From: Candidatus Latescibacterota bacterium
Lineage (GTDB): Bacteria > Blakebacterota > Blakebacteria > Blakebacterales > Blakebacteraceae
Direction: 5' to 3'
Assembly: GCA_023135015.1 (NCBI GenBank)
Contig: JAGLTZ010000146.1
Span: 1 to 8,238 of the forward strand
DNA: 8,238 nt
How positions within the stretch are numbered: position 1 is the first letter of the stretch; every line of letters starts with the position of its first letter. The translations under genes and the position numbers were made by a program. Of this stretch, positions 1 to 7,250 are shown one piece after another. Under the pieces are notes generated by a model, which saw only the letters and a list, made by a program, of their open reading frames with translations, ran no database searches and was not told the origin of the DNA.

Positions 1-1979
1 ATATTGCTGGTCATAATAATGACGGTGTTTTTGAAATCCATGGTTCTGCCTTTTCCATCGGTTAATCGACCATCGTCAAATACCTGCAGCAGCACATTGA
101 AGACATCCGGATGTGCCTTTTCAATCTCATCGAGCAAAATCACCGAATACGGCTTACGGCGAACCGCCTCCGTCAATCGCCCACCCTCTTCGTAACCGAC
201 GTAGCCGGGCGGCGAGCCGATTAGCCGCGCAACAGAGTGCTGCTCCATAAACTCGCTCATATCAATCCGAATCATAGCGTTCGGGTCGTTAAACAGAAAA
301 TCCGCAAGCGCCTTTGAAAGCTCGGTCTTACCCACACCGGTAGGGCCGAGGAAGACAAAGGATCCGATCGGCCGGTTCGGGTCTTTGAGCCCGGCTCGTG
401 TACGCTGTATCGCGCGGGTGACCGCCCCTATCGCCACCTCCTGTCCGATAACTCGCTTGCTCAGCTCCTCTTCCATGTTAAGGAGCTTCTCCGACTCGGT
501 GCGGGCCAGCCTGAAGAGGGGGATACCTGTCATCCCGGAGACGACTTCGGCCACGTCGTTCTCGTGCACGTAGACCTTCGTCTCCTGCACCGAGGCTTCC
601 CATTCCCGCTTGGCGTTATCGAGCTCCTCGCGCGTCCGGCGCTCCTGGTCACGCAGCTCGGCGGCCTTCTCGAACTCCTGGTTCTTTACGCTGTCCTCCT
701 TCGCCGTGCGCACCTCCTTAAGCCTTTCCTCGATCTCCCTGATCTCGGGCGGGAAGGTATACTTCTTCAGGTGTACGCGGCTTCCCGTCTCGTCGATCAC
801 ATCGATAGCCTTATCGGGCAGGAAGCGGTCTGAGATATAGCGGTCGGCGAGGTGGACCGCGGTCTCTATTGCTTCGTCGGTGATTATCACCTGGTGGTGT
901 TCTTCGTAGCGGGACCGCAGGCCCTTCAGGATGTCCAGGGTCTCTTCGGGTGTGGGGGGATCCACCATAACGGTCTGGAAGCGGCGCTCAAGCGCCCCGT
1001 CCTTCTCAATGGTCTTCCTGTACTCGTCGAGGGTGGTTGCACCCACGCACTGCAGTTCGCCCCGGGCCAATGCGGGCTTGAACATATTGCTGGCATCGAG
1101 GGTGCCTTCGGCCGATCCGGCGCCCACGATCGTGTGAAGCTCGTCGATAAACAGGATGATGTTCTTGGCGATACGAAGCTCGGCCATGACGGTCTTGAGC
1201 CGCTCTTCGAACTGGCCGCGGAACTTGGTGCCCGCCACCAGCGAGCCCATGTCCACGTTGATAATCCGCTTGTCCTCCAGCACCTTCGGCACGGAGCGGT
1301 CCACGATCTGCTGGGCCAGCCCCTCAACGATCGCGGTCTTACCCACGCCCGGCTCGCCGATAAGCGCCGGGTTGTTCTTCTTGCGCCGACTCAGGATCTG
1401 GGCGATCCGCTCGATCTCCCTTTCACGACCGATTGTGGGGTCCAGTTCGTTTCGCTCAGCAAGCTGGGTAAGGTCGCGCCCGAAGTGGTCCAGAAACGGA
1501 GTCTTCGACTTGCCCGGCTTCAAGTCGAGGCGCTCGGCGCCCTCTTCCCTACCCAATTTCTGGATCTCGTCCTTGATCATCTTGTAGTTGATACCGAAGG
1601 CGGAGAGTATCTGCGAGGCAGAGCCGTCCTTATCCTTGACCAGCGCAAGCAGCAGGTGCTCGGTGCCGACGAACTTGCTTTTTAACGCCCGCGCCTCATA
1701 GGCGGCTATCTCGAGGACCTGCTTGGCACGTGGTGTAAAGGGGACCTGCCCGATGGTCATTGATCCCCCTACCGTGGCGGTTGCATCCTCTATGCTCTGC
1801 CTGACCTCATCAAGGTCCAGACCGAGGTTCTCCAGTACGTTTACCGCTACACCCTCGCCATCGCGGATAATGCCCAGAAGGAAGTGTTCGGTCCCGATGT
1901 AGTCGTGACCGAGCCGGGCAGACTCCTCCCTGGCGAGTTGCATGACACGTTTCACCCGGTCTGTAAACATGTCATTCAT
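1..1979 (-). CDS. clpC: ClpC, AAA+ unfoldase of the ClpCP protease (3' end outside window)
   Basis: ATP-driven HSP100 unfoldase that feeds substrates to ClpP in the cytoplasm. The window holds the first 659 codons; about 150 C-terminal residues are missing, including the D2 small domain and probably the ClpP-binding loop. The N-terminal double Clp repeat spans about residues 1-145, with paired GTEH motifs whose glutamates E31 and E107 match the phosphoarginine-binding E32 and E106 of B. subtilis ClpC. D1 has Walker A GEPGVGKT (208-215), Walker B IDE (E280), pore loop GTKFRG and arginine-finger segment ERRF. A middle-domain UVR motif lies near 428-450 ([11 protein letters not shown]). D2 has Walker A GPTGVGKT (545-552), LLDE (E618) and pore loop GYVG. 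Residue numbers match B. subtilis ClpC almost exactly. The ATG at 1979 overlaps the mcsB stop (ATGA) and follows a GGGAGG site. No active-site loss is visible. Identity is certain; only the C-terminus cannot be judged. Confidence 0.97.
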   Translation of the reverse strand, partial: MNDMFTDRVKRVMQLAREESARLGHDYIGTEHFLLGIIRDGEGVAVNVLENLGLDLDEVRQSIEDATATVGGSMTIGQVPFTPRAKQVLEIAAYEARALKSKFVGTEHLLLALVKDKDGSASQILSAFGINYKMIKDEIQKLGREEGAERLDLKPGKSKTPFLDHFGRDLTQLAERNELDPTIGREREIERIAQILSRRKKNNPALIGEPGVGKTAIVEGLAQQIVDRSVPKVLEDKRIINVDMGSLVAGTKFRGQFEERLKTVMAELRIAKNIILFIDELHTIVGAGSAEGTLDASNMFKPALARGELQCVGATTLDEYRKTIEKDGALERRFQTVMVDPPTPEETLDILKGLRSRYEEHHQVIITDEAIETAVHLADRYISDRFLPDKAIDVIDETGSRVHLKKYTFPPEIREIEERLKEVRTAKEDSVKNQEFEKAAELRDQERRTREELDNAKREWEASVQETKVYVHENDVAEVVSGMTGIPLFRLARTESEKLLNMEEELSKRVIGQEVAIGAVTRAIQRTRAGLKDPNRPIGSFVFLGPTGVGKTELSKALADFLFNDPNAMIRIDMSEFMEQHSVARLIGSPPGYVGYEEGGRLTEAVRRKPYSVILLDEIEKAHPDVFNVLLQVFDDGRLTDGKGRTMDFKNTVIIMTSN

Positions 1980-3064
1980 GACCCTTTGCCTCCCGTCACA
2001 TCTATTCTGGTGCGGACCAGCTCGGCCCGCAGAATGTCGCGCTCGCTGGGATCCAGCACCCGACCCTCGCGACGATCGAGATGCGAGGGCTGGGTGAGTA
2101 TCATCAGTTCATCTAATCTACTAGTTTCAACGCCTGTGAGCACCTCCATGTTCACTCCCAACCTGACCGCACTCAACAGGTTCATGCACTCACGGATGGC
2201 AAGAATCCGAGCGTTACGCAGCAATCCAATGGAGCGGTGGATCTTATCCTCCAGCTGAAGACGGGCCTGGAGCCACAGCGTCGACCGTGCTTCAATCTCG
2301 TGGTCGGTGAGCAGGGTGGCTACACGCACCAAAGATTTCACTATATCGCCTTCCGACCTTCCCAGGGTCAACTGGTTCGATATCTGGAACAGGTTGCCGT
2401 AGACCGATGAGCCTTCACCGTGAATTCCCCGGACCTGCACTCCGTACTGGGTTGCGTGACGCAGCACCGTTTCGACCTCATTCGTGAGCACCAGCGCGGG
2501 CAGATGCACAATAATGCTGACGCGGAGCCCGGTCCCAACGTTTGTCGGGGATGCCGTCAAGAATCCGAAAGGCTCCTTGTAGGCATATGGCAGCTGCCGG
2601 CCAAGACCTTCGTCGACGGCTTCGAGAAACGACCAGGTCTCTTCGGGCACCAGGCCTGCCTCTACCTGCTGCATCCTGATATGGTCATCATCATTGATCA
2701 TCATTGAGAAATACTCGCCTGAGCCTATGGCAACCCCTGCCGGTCGATCGATCTCGACCATTGCCGAACTTATCAGCTGACGCTCCAGAAGAAGGCGCCT
2801 GTCCTCCCACGACAGTTCCTGAAGAGGAACCATGTTCGATTCGGAAAGCTCCTCGACCGTCGCACAAGCCGACCAGACCCTGTCCAGAACCTCATCCAGC
2901 TCCGCCTCATTGGAATTGAGAGGAAAATTGTAGCCGTGCAGATTGCGGGTGAGAGAGGCAGTCGTGGATACGATTACTTCGTCCCCCTCTCTCTTCGACG
3001 CATCCAGCCACAAGGGCTTGCGACCGCTCATCTCCTGCAACGTCTTCTGCAATCGGTCAGACAC
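1976..3064 (-). CDS. mcsB: McsB-family protein arginine kinase with atypical active site
   Basis: 362-residue member of the ATP:guanido phosphotransferase family, McsB type; family members are usually about 350-363 residues. In Firmicutes McsB phosphorylates arginines to mark proteins for ClpCP. Family hallmarks seen: PTNVGTGLR (173-181), the RGIHGEGS loop (212-219), GNLFQISNQ (223-231), RLG (301-303), MILTQP (321-326) and the phosphoarginine-sensing RDILRA motif (342-347). Several catalytic positions differ from B. subtilis McsB. The SSRIRLARN motif is STTASLTRN (33-41), so R29 and R31 become T35 and S37. NEEDHIR is NDDDHIR (124-130), so E121 becomes D126. C167 becomes S172. Retained are D127, R130, R181, R212 and E217. 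The frame is intact, so this is not a frameshift artefact. It may be a low-activity or regulatory kinase. The start is a GTG three bases after the mcsA stop, with GAGGG upstream; an ATG at 3031 is less likely because it lacks a spaced ribosome site. Confidence 0.93.
   Translation of the reverse strand: MSDRLQKTLQEMSGRKPLWLDASKREGDEVIVSTTASLTRNLHGYNFPLNSNEAELDEVLDRVWSACATVEELSESNMVPLQELSWEDRRLLLERQLISSAMVEIDRPAGVAIGSGEYFSMMINDDDHIRMQQVEAGLVPEETWSFLEAVDEGLGRQLPYAYKEPFGFLTASPTNVGTGLRVSIIVHLPALVLTNEVETVLRHATQYGVQVRGIHGEGSSVYGNLFQISNQLTLGRSEGDIVKSLVRVATLLTDHEIEARSTLWLQARLQLEDKIHRSIGLLRNARILAIRECMNLLSAVRLGVNMEVLTGVETSRLDELMILTQPSHLDRREGRVLDPSERDILRAELVRTRIDVTGGKGS
1989..1994 (-). promoter_or_regulatory. 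Shine-Dalgarno site of clpC inside the mcsB 3' end
   Basis: On the minus strand this reads GGGAGG, nine bases before the clpC ATG at 1979. It lies within the last codons of mcsB. With the ATGA stop/start overlap it supports the chosen clpC start and suggests that ribosomes finishing mcsB re-initiate on clpC. Confidence 0.6.
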
Positions 3065-3067
3065 TGC

Positions 3068-3586
3068 TCAGTCGTCCCTCTTCTGGATCTGCTGGATCCG
3101 GTCCCGGAGCTGGGCGGCCTGTTCGAACTCCTCCCGCTTGACCGCCTCCTCCAGGGCCTCCCGCAGTAACAACTCATCCTCTTCCCTGCTGAGCTGCTCC
3201 TCGTCAACTTCGTATATCTTGCCCAGGTGTTCGTTCGAACCGTGCACACTCTGCAGCAGGGGCTTCAACGGCTCTTCAAAAGCAGCGTAACACTGCGGGC
3301 AGCCGAGCAGGCCTGTCTCACGGAAATTCGCGAAAGTCCATCCACAGACCGCGCAGGTTTCCGAATCGAGGGGATGCCCTCCGTCGAATAATCCTTCCTC
3401 CTCTCCCAGCTGCTGCAGCATATCCTTGAACAGGGCTTCAACCTGCAGTGGGTTCCTCAACACCGGAGTGGGAATACCTCGCTTCTCCACGCACGACTGG
3501 CACAGGTGGAGGACCTTCTTCTCCCCCTCCCGGACCTCGGTGTAGATAACCGTGGCCACCCGCTGCTTGCAGTCCTGACACAACAT
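3068..3586 (-). CDS. mcsA: McsA, zinc-finger and UVR-motif activator of McsB
   Basis: 172-residue protein matching McsA (B. subtilis about 185). Four CxxC pairs are visible: C3/C6, C29/C32, C78/C81 and C96/C99, which would form zinc-binding sites. The C-terminal part, about 134-171, is a charged coiled-coil UVR motif (EFEQAAQLRDRI) like the one in UvrB/UvrC and in the ClpC middle domain. In Firmicutes McsA binds and activates McsB and links it to ClpC; the cysteines also sense metal or oxidative stress. The ATG at 3586 is chosen because the first CxxC follows directly (MLCQDC), a TTAGGGA site sits 5 bases upstream, and a longer reading would run back through lolD. It lies 16 bp after lolD and 3 bp before mcsB, so the three quality-control genes are probably co-translated. 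No cysteine is missing, and the length is only slightly short. Confidence 0.93.
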   Translation of the reverse strand: MLCQDCKQRVATVIYTEVREGEKKVLHLCQSCVEKRGIPTPVLRNPLQVEALFKDMLQQLGEEEGLFDGGHPLDSETCAVCGWTFANFRETGLLGCPQCYAAFEEPLKPLLQSVHGSNEHLGKIYEVDEEQLSREEDELLLREALEEAVKREEFEQAAQLRDRIQQIQKRDD

Positions 3587-3602
3587 GTCGATCCCTAACC
3601 CC

Positions 3603-4316
3603 TCATCGATCCGGAGTGGTGTCGGCTCTTGGATGGAGACACCCCTCGGAGAGTTCCAGCACCCTCTGCGCTCTGGATGCAAGCTGAAGGTTATGGGTAA
3701 CCAGCACCAGGGTCTGCCCCTCATACTCGTTCAGACCCCACAGGAGCTCGTGCAGGCTCTCGCTGGAAGCAGTGTCCAGGTTACCGGATGGCTCATCGGC
3801 CAGCACAAGGCTCGGGCTGTTCGTCAGAGCACGGGCTACAGCGACCCTCTGCTGCTCTCCACCCGAAAGCTTGACCGGCCGATGGTCGGCACGGTCGGAT
3901 AGCCCCACGGCACCCAGAAGCTCCAGCGCCCGCTCCATCGCTTCCTCCATCTCTTTGCCCGCCATCAGCGCGGGCAGGGCAACATTCTCCTGAGCAGTGA
4001 ACTCCGGCAGGAGGTAGTGAAACTGGAAAACGAATCCGATATCCTGGTTACGCACCTCCGCAAGGGCTTCATCCCACAGGGTGTTCAGGTCCCTGCCTGC
4101 CAGTACCACCCTTCCGGCAGTGGGTCTGTCGAGGGCGCCTATGAGATGCAGGAGCGTGCTCTTCCCCGTTCCCGAGGCTCCTACGATAGCCACGACCTCA
4201 CCGCTCTCTACCTCCAGGTCCAGCCCCCGCAGAACCTGGAGCGGTTCACCGGCGGTCGAGTAGCTCTTGTGGAGGTCCTCCACGCGCAGCAGCGTTCCGT
4301 TTGCTTCCTCACTCAT
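3603..4316 (-). CDS. lolD: LolD-type ABC transporter ATPase (lipoprotein release)
   Basis: 237-residue cytoplasmic ATPase that would power extraction of lipoproteins from the inner membrane with its LolC/E-type partner. All ABC motifs are intact: Walker A GASGTGKST (46-54), Q-loop in the LolD-like segment FVFQFHYLLPEFTAQENV (95-112), signature LSGGEQQ (150-156), Walker B VLADEP with D174/E175, D-loop SGNLD and switch histidine H208 (VTHN). The Q-loop segment with FHxLLPEFTA is typical of LolD rather than of MacB or FtsE. The ATG at 4316 overlaps the end of lolC by 8 bases (ATGAGTGA) and has a good GTGGAGG site 9 bases upstream, which rules against an in-frame start 8 codons earlier. Tight coupling with the permease supports a dedicated pair. 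Related MacB-type exporters remain an alternative, but the LolC-like partner argues against this. Confidence 0.92.
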   Translation of the reverse strand: MSEEANGTLLRVEDLHKSYSTAGEPLQVLRGLDLEVESGEVVAIVGASGTGKSTLLHLIGALDRPTAGRVVLAGRDLNTLWDEALAEVRNQDIGFVFQFHYLLPEFTAQENVALPALMAGKEMEEAMERALELLGAVGLSDRADHRPVKLSGGEQQRVAVARALTNSPSLVLADEPSGNLDTASSESLHELLWGLNEYEGQTLVLVTHNLQLASRAQRVLELSEGCLHPRADTTPDR

Positions 4317-5580
4317 ATCTAATGGCCTCCACGGGCGCAAGAGAAGCCGCCCTGCGGGCCGGATAGAGACTGGCGATCAGGCAGAGAAGCAGGCTCAACA
4401 GTGTTATCAGAATGAAGTCGAGAAAACGCATATCGATGGGCACGGCATCGATAAAATAGACGTCAGGAGGCAGACTGATCAGCCTGAAGGTCTTCTGGGC
4501 CCAGCAGAAGCCGTATCCGATTACAAGACCGATAATGGTACCCATTACACCCACGACCATCCCCTGGCTCACAAACACTCTCTGCACCGCCGACCTGGTT
4601 GCTCCCATGGCCTTCAGTATCCCTATCTCTCTCTTTTTCTCCATAACGACCATGATGAGCGTCGAGATGATATTAAACGCGGCAACCATTATGATCAGGC
4701 CCAGCACGATGAACATCGCCCACTTCTCGATGGTCATCCACGAGAAGAGGTTCTTGTTCTGATCTATCCAGGTGATCACCCAGTAGGGATACGGCAGGAC
4801 CTGTTCCAGCTTCTTTTTGACAGATTCCGCATCCCACATATCGTCTATGCGGACCGCCAGGCCTGTAACCCTGTTTCCCATACCCAGAAGATTCTGCGCG
4901 GCTTCTAACCCCAGGTAAGCGTACGCGACGTCGTATTCATAAAGACCTGTCTTGAAGACTCCGGTGATCTTGAAGTTGCGCTGCCGGATACTGGGAAAGA
5001 GGGTTATCGCGCCAGCCCCCTCTTCCTCATCAGGCAGCACCGCCACATACCCCTTCTGGCCCATCGGTCCAACACGCTGACTCAGATCCCAGCCGACCAC
5101 CATGCCATAGAACTCCAGTTTCCGGGAATTTTCCGGACTTACCGGCTCAAAGGAACTGCCCAGGTCGAGGCTGCCGAAGAGGATGTCCTTCGAGATCGTA
5201 TAGACCTTGTCTGCGGTTGAGGGATCGATGCCCCTGATAACTGCGGTGACGCGCTGCCGTCCCCCTACCATACCCTCGCTCTCGATATAGGGAGTCACAC
5301 CGACTATTCCGGGTACGCCCAGGAGCGTATCCATCACCGCCTGCCACGTCCCTCCCTCGATACCGTTGTTGTGGAACGTTACGACCCTGATATGGGCATC
5401 TGTATCCAGGATTTTCTGCCGGACTTCGGTCTCCAGCCCGTTCATGGTGGAAAGGACAATGGCGAGGGCGGCTACACCAATAGCGATCCCACCCACCGAT
5501 ATGTAGGTGATAAGGGAGATAAACCGCGTACGCCGGCGGCTCCGCATGTATCGGAGTGCGATGAATGTCTCGTAGCGCAC
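4309..5580 (-). CDS. lolC: LolC/LolE-type lipoprotein-releasing ABC permease
   Basis: 423-residue inner-membrane permease with the LolC/E layout of four membrane segments. TM1 lies about 21-45, followed by a large periplasmic MacB-like domain (about 46-280) and TM2-TM4 near 287-312, 335-358 and 386-408. The N-terminus (FIALRYMRSRRRTRFISLI) is characteristic of the family. The cytoplasmic stretch EKKREIGILKAMGAT (314-328) is the coupling-helix region that contacts LolD, and the C-terminus ends in PARRAASLAPVEAIRYE. The complex would lift mature lipoproteins from the outer leaflet of the inner membrane and pass them to a periplasmic carrier. The GTG start at 5580 has GGAAGG 6 bases upstream. 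The gene lies 31 bp after lysS and overlaps lolD. Only one permease gene is present here, so either a homodimer forms or a partner lies elsewhere; assignment to LolC rather than LolE is arbitrary. Confidence 0.9.
   Translation of the reverse strand: MRYETFIALRYMRSRRRTRFISLITYISVGGIAIGVAALAIVLSTMNGLETEVRQKILDTDAHIRVVTFHNNGIEGGTWQAVMDTLLGVPGIVGVTPYIESEGMVGGRQRVTAVIRGIDPSTADKVYTISKDILFGSLDLGSSFEPVSPENSRKLEFYGMVVGWDLSQRVGPMGQKGYVAVLPDEEEGAGAITLFPSIRQRNFKITGVFKTGLYEYDVAYAYLGLEAAQNLLGMGNRVTGLAVRIDDMWDAESVKKKLEQVLPYPYWVITWIDQNKNLFSWMTIEKWAMFIVLGLIIMVAAFNIISTLIMVVMEKKREIGILKAMGATRSAVQRVFVSQGMVVGVMGTIIGLVIGYGFCWAQKTFRLISLPPDVYFIDAVPIDMRFLDFILITLLSLLLCLIASLYPARRAASLAPVEAIRYE
4326..4332 (-). promoter_or_regulatory. 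Shine-Dalgarno site of lolD within lolC
   Basis: The minus strand reads GTGGAGG here, nine bases before the lolD ATG at 4316, inside the last codons of lolC. It decides the lolD start and, together with the 8-base overlap, suggests translational coupling of ATPase to permease. Confidence 0.6.
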
Positions 5581-5586
5581 CTGTGG

Positions 5587-5592
5587 CCTTCC
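5587..5592 (-). promoter_or_regulatory. Shine-Dalgarno site of lolC
   Basis: The minus strand reads GGAAGG, the nearer part of GGAAGGAAGG, six bases before the GTG at 5580. It supports GTG as the lolC start, in the 31-bp gap after lysS. No hairpin followed by a T-run is seen in that gap, so lysS and lolC are probably co-transcribed. Confidence 0.55.
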
Positions 5593-5611
5593 TTCCCCCG
5601 GCCCCCCTTAG

Positions 5612-7195
5612 TTAGCCGCGTCCCTCCTCCGGGCGCAGTGTGGGAAAGAGGATAACATCCCGGATTGAGCGCTGGTCTGTGAAGAGCATCACTACCCGGT
5701 CGATGCCGATCCCCAACCCCCCTGTCGGCGGCATTCCGTATTCGAGTGAGAGCACGAAATCCTCGTCGAGCCGCTGCGCATCCTCGTCCCCCATCTCGAG
5801 CAGCGCAAGCTGCGCCGCGAATCTTGCCCGCTGGTCATCCGGGTCGTTCAGCTCGCTGAAGGCATTGGCGAACTCCATGCCCGCAATGATCAGTTCGAAC
5901 CGTTCCGTGAGGCCGGGCTCCTCCCTGTGACGCTTGGCGAGCGGGCTCAGTTCCAGCGGATAGTCGATAACAAAAACCGGCTGGACCAGGTTGGGTTCGA
6001 CAAATTCGCCGAAAGCCGCGTCCAGAAGACCACCCTTCCCGATTTTCCCCTCCACATCCACCCCCTTCTCCCGCAGGGCATTCCTCAGATCATCCTCGTC
6101 CATTTCTGCTGCATCCAGCCTGCTATATTCCATGACCAGTTCCAGAAACGGCCGGCGCGGATATGGTGGAGCCAGGTTGATCGACTGGCCGTCGAACTGC
6201 AGCCCGGTTTCACCCTGCAGCACATTATCACACCAGTTGGCGAAGATATCCTCCACCAGCTGCATGATATCCGAGTAGTCGGCGTAGGCTTGATATAATT
6301 CCAGCATGGTGAACTCGGGATTGTGCCAGCGGTCGAGTCCCTCATTGCGGAATATCCGTCCGATCTCGTAGACGCGGTCCAGCCCCCCGACAATCAGCCT
6401 CTTGTGATACAGCTCCAGAGCAATCCTCAGGTACAATTCAATATCGAGGGTGTTATGAAGGGTTATGAAGGGTCTGGCGCTGGCACCGCCGTGCAGCTGC
6501 TGGAGCACAGGAGTCTCCACCTCCAGGAAGCCACGGCCATCCAGGAAAGAGCGCAGTTCGGTAACCAGGCTGGCCCGTATGCGGAAGATCTCCCTGACCT
6601 CCGGGTTGACGAAGAGATCCACATAGCGCCGGCGGTAGCGCGCCTCCTTGTCTGCGAAGGCGTAGTACGTTCTTTCCTCACCGGTATCGGGGTCCACTGT
6701 CGTTTTCGGGGTCGGAATCGGGCGGATAGACTTCGCCAGCAGGGTCAGCGAGATCACCCGGAGGGTCCGTTCGCCGGTACGGGTCACCATCAGTGTGCCC
6801 TCGACACCGATCCAGTCCCCCAGGTCAAGCAGCTCGAATACCTCGAAGACCTCATCCCCGACCTCGTCCCTCTTTATATAGATCTGTACCCGGTCGGTGG
6901 CGTCCAGTAGGTCGCCGAAGGCGGTTTTGCCATGCATACGGACCGCGGTGAGGCGGCCGGCCAGCACCACCCTCGGCCTCTCCTGGGGCTCTGCCTGCTC
7001 AGGGCACAGCTCATCCCATTCAGCCATGATGCCGGCTACCGAATGCGACGGCTCAAAACGATACGGATACGGTTCCACCCCCCGCCTGCGGAGCTCCTCC
7101 AGGTGGTCCCTCCGGGCCGCGATATACTGGTCGGTCCCGGCTTCCTCAGGGGGAAGAATCGGATCTGGATCCACAATGTGTTCTTGATCTGTCAC
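5612..7195 (-). CDS. lysS: Lysyl-tRNA synthetase, class II
   Basis: 527-residue enzyme that charges tRNA-Lys with lysine using ATP. The N-terminal OB-fold anticodon-binding domain spans about 75-155 (core RMHGKTAFGDLLD, 86-98). The class II catalytic core follows: ADKEARYRRRYVDL (181-194), motif 1 around 205-230 ending FLEVETPVL, GGASARPF (236-243), motif 2 FRNEGLDRWHNPEFTMLEL (282-300) and motif 3 GGLGIGIDRVVMLF (492-505). Length is slightly above the usual 490-510, owing to an N-terminal extension of some 20 residues and an insertion at about 161-178 (TPKTTVDPDTGEERTYY) before the catalytic domain. That insertion resembles Bacteroidetes-type enzymes from memory. The GTG at 7195 is chosen because an in-frame stop lies six codons upstream and no better start is visible; the ribosome site is weak (AAGTGAG). 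It leads the probable lysS-to-clpC operon. Identity is certain. Confidence 0.97.
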   Translation of the reverse strand: MTDQEHIVDPDPILPPEEAGTDQYIAARRDHLEELRRRGVEPYPYRFEPSHSVAGIMAEWDELCPEQAEPQERPRVVLAGRLTAVRMHGKTAFGDLLDATDRVQIYIKRDEVGDEVFEVFELLDLGDWIGVEGTLMVTRTGERTLRVISLTLLAKSIRPIPTPKTTVDPDTGEERTYYAFADKEARYRRRYVDLFVNPEVREIFRIRASLVTELRSFLDGRGFLEVETPVLQQLHGGASARPFITLHNTLDIELYLRIALELYHKRLIVGGLDRVYEIGRIFRNEGLDRWHNPEFTMLELYQAYADYSDIMQLVEDIFANWCDNVLQGETGLQFDGQSINLAPPYPRRPFLELVMEYSRLDAAEMDEDDLRNALREKGVDVEGKIGKGGLLDAAFGEFVEPNLVQPVFVIDYPLELSPLAKRHREEPGLTERFELIIAGMEFANAFSELNDPDDQRARFAAQLALLEMGDEDAQRLDEDFVLSLEYGMPPTGGLGIGIDRVVMLFTDQRSIRDVILFPTLRPEEGRG

Positions 7196-7239
7196 AGGCT
7201 CACTTGCGGTTCAGGTTATCAGGCTCCTCAAGTCGCGAC

Positions 7240-7245
7240 ATTATA
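7240..7245 (-). promoter_or_regulatory. Possible -10 element upstream of lysS
   Basis: The minus strand reads TATAAT in the 55-bp gap between the phosphatase gene and lysS, the only sizeable gap in the window. Transcription would start near 7233 and give a leader of about 38 bases. No TTGACA-like -35 is found at 16-19 bp spacing, and the element has no TGn extension, so the case rests on the perfect hexamer and its location. If real, it would drive lysS and the genes after it. Confidence 0.3.
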
Positions 7246-7250
7246 CGGAA

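Noticed and set aside
852..1685. 277-codon open frame on the plus strand
   Set aside because: It lies wholly antisense to clpC, whose AAA+ D1 motifs are unmistakable in the opposite strand. Its translation shows no recognisable domain and looks like a codon-bias shadow.
3587..3724. 46-codon N-terminal extension of mcsA
   Set aside because: It would overlap lolD in another frame, resembles no McsA N-terminus, and the ATG at 3586 has a proper ribosome site directly before the first CxxC.
6452..6471. Perfect 10-bp tandem repeat (GTTATGAAGG twice) in lysS
   Set aside because: It encodes the conserved RPFITLHNTLD region of LysRS with no insertion, so it is most likely a chance result of codon choice.
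6323..6910. 195-codon open frame on the plus strand
   Set aside because: Antisense to the conserved catalytic core of lysS; no domain or ribosome site supports it.
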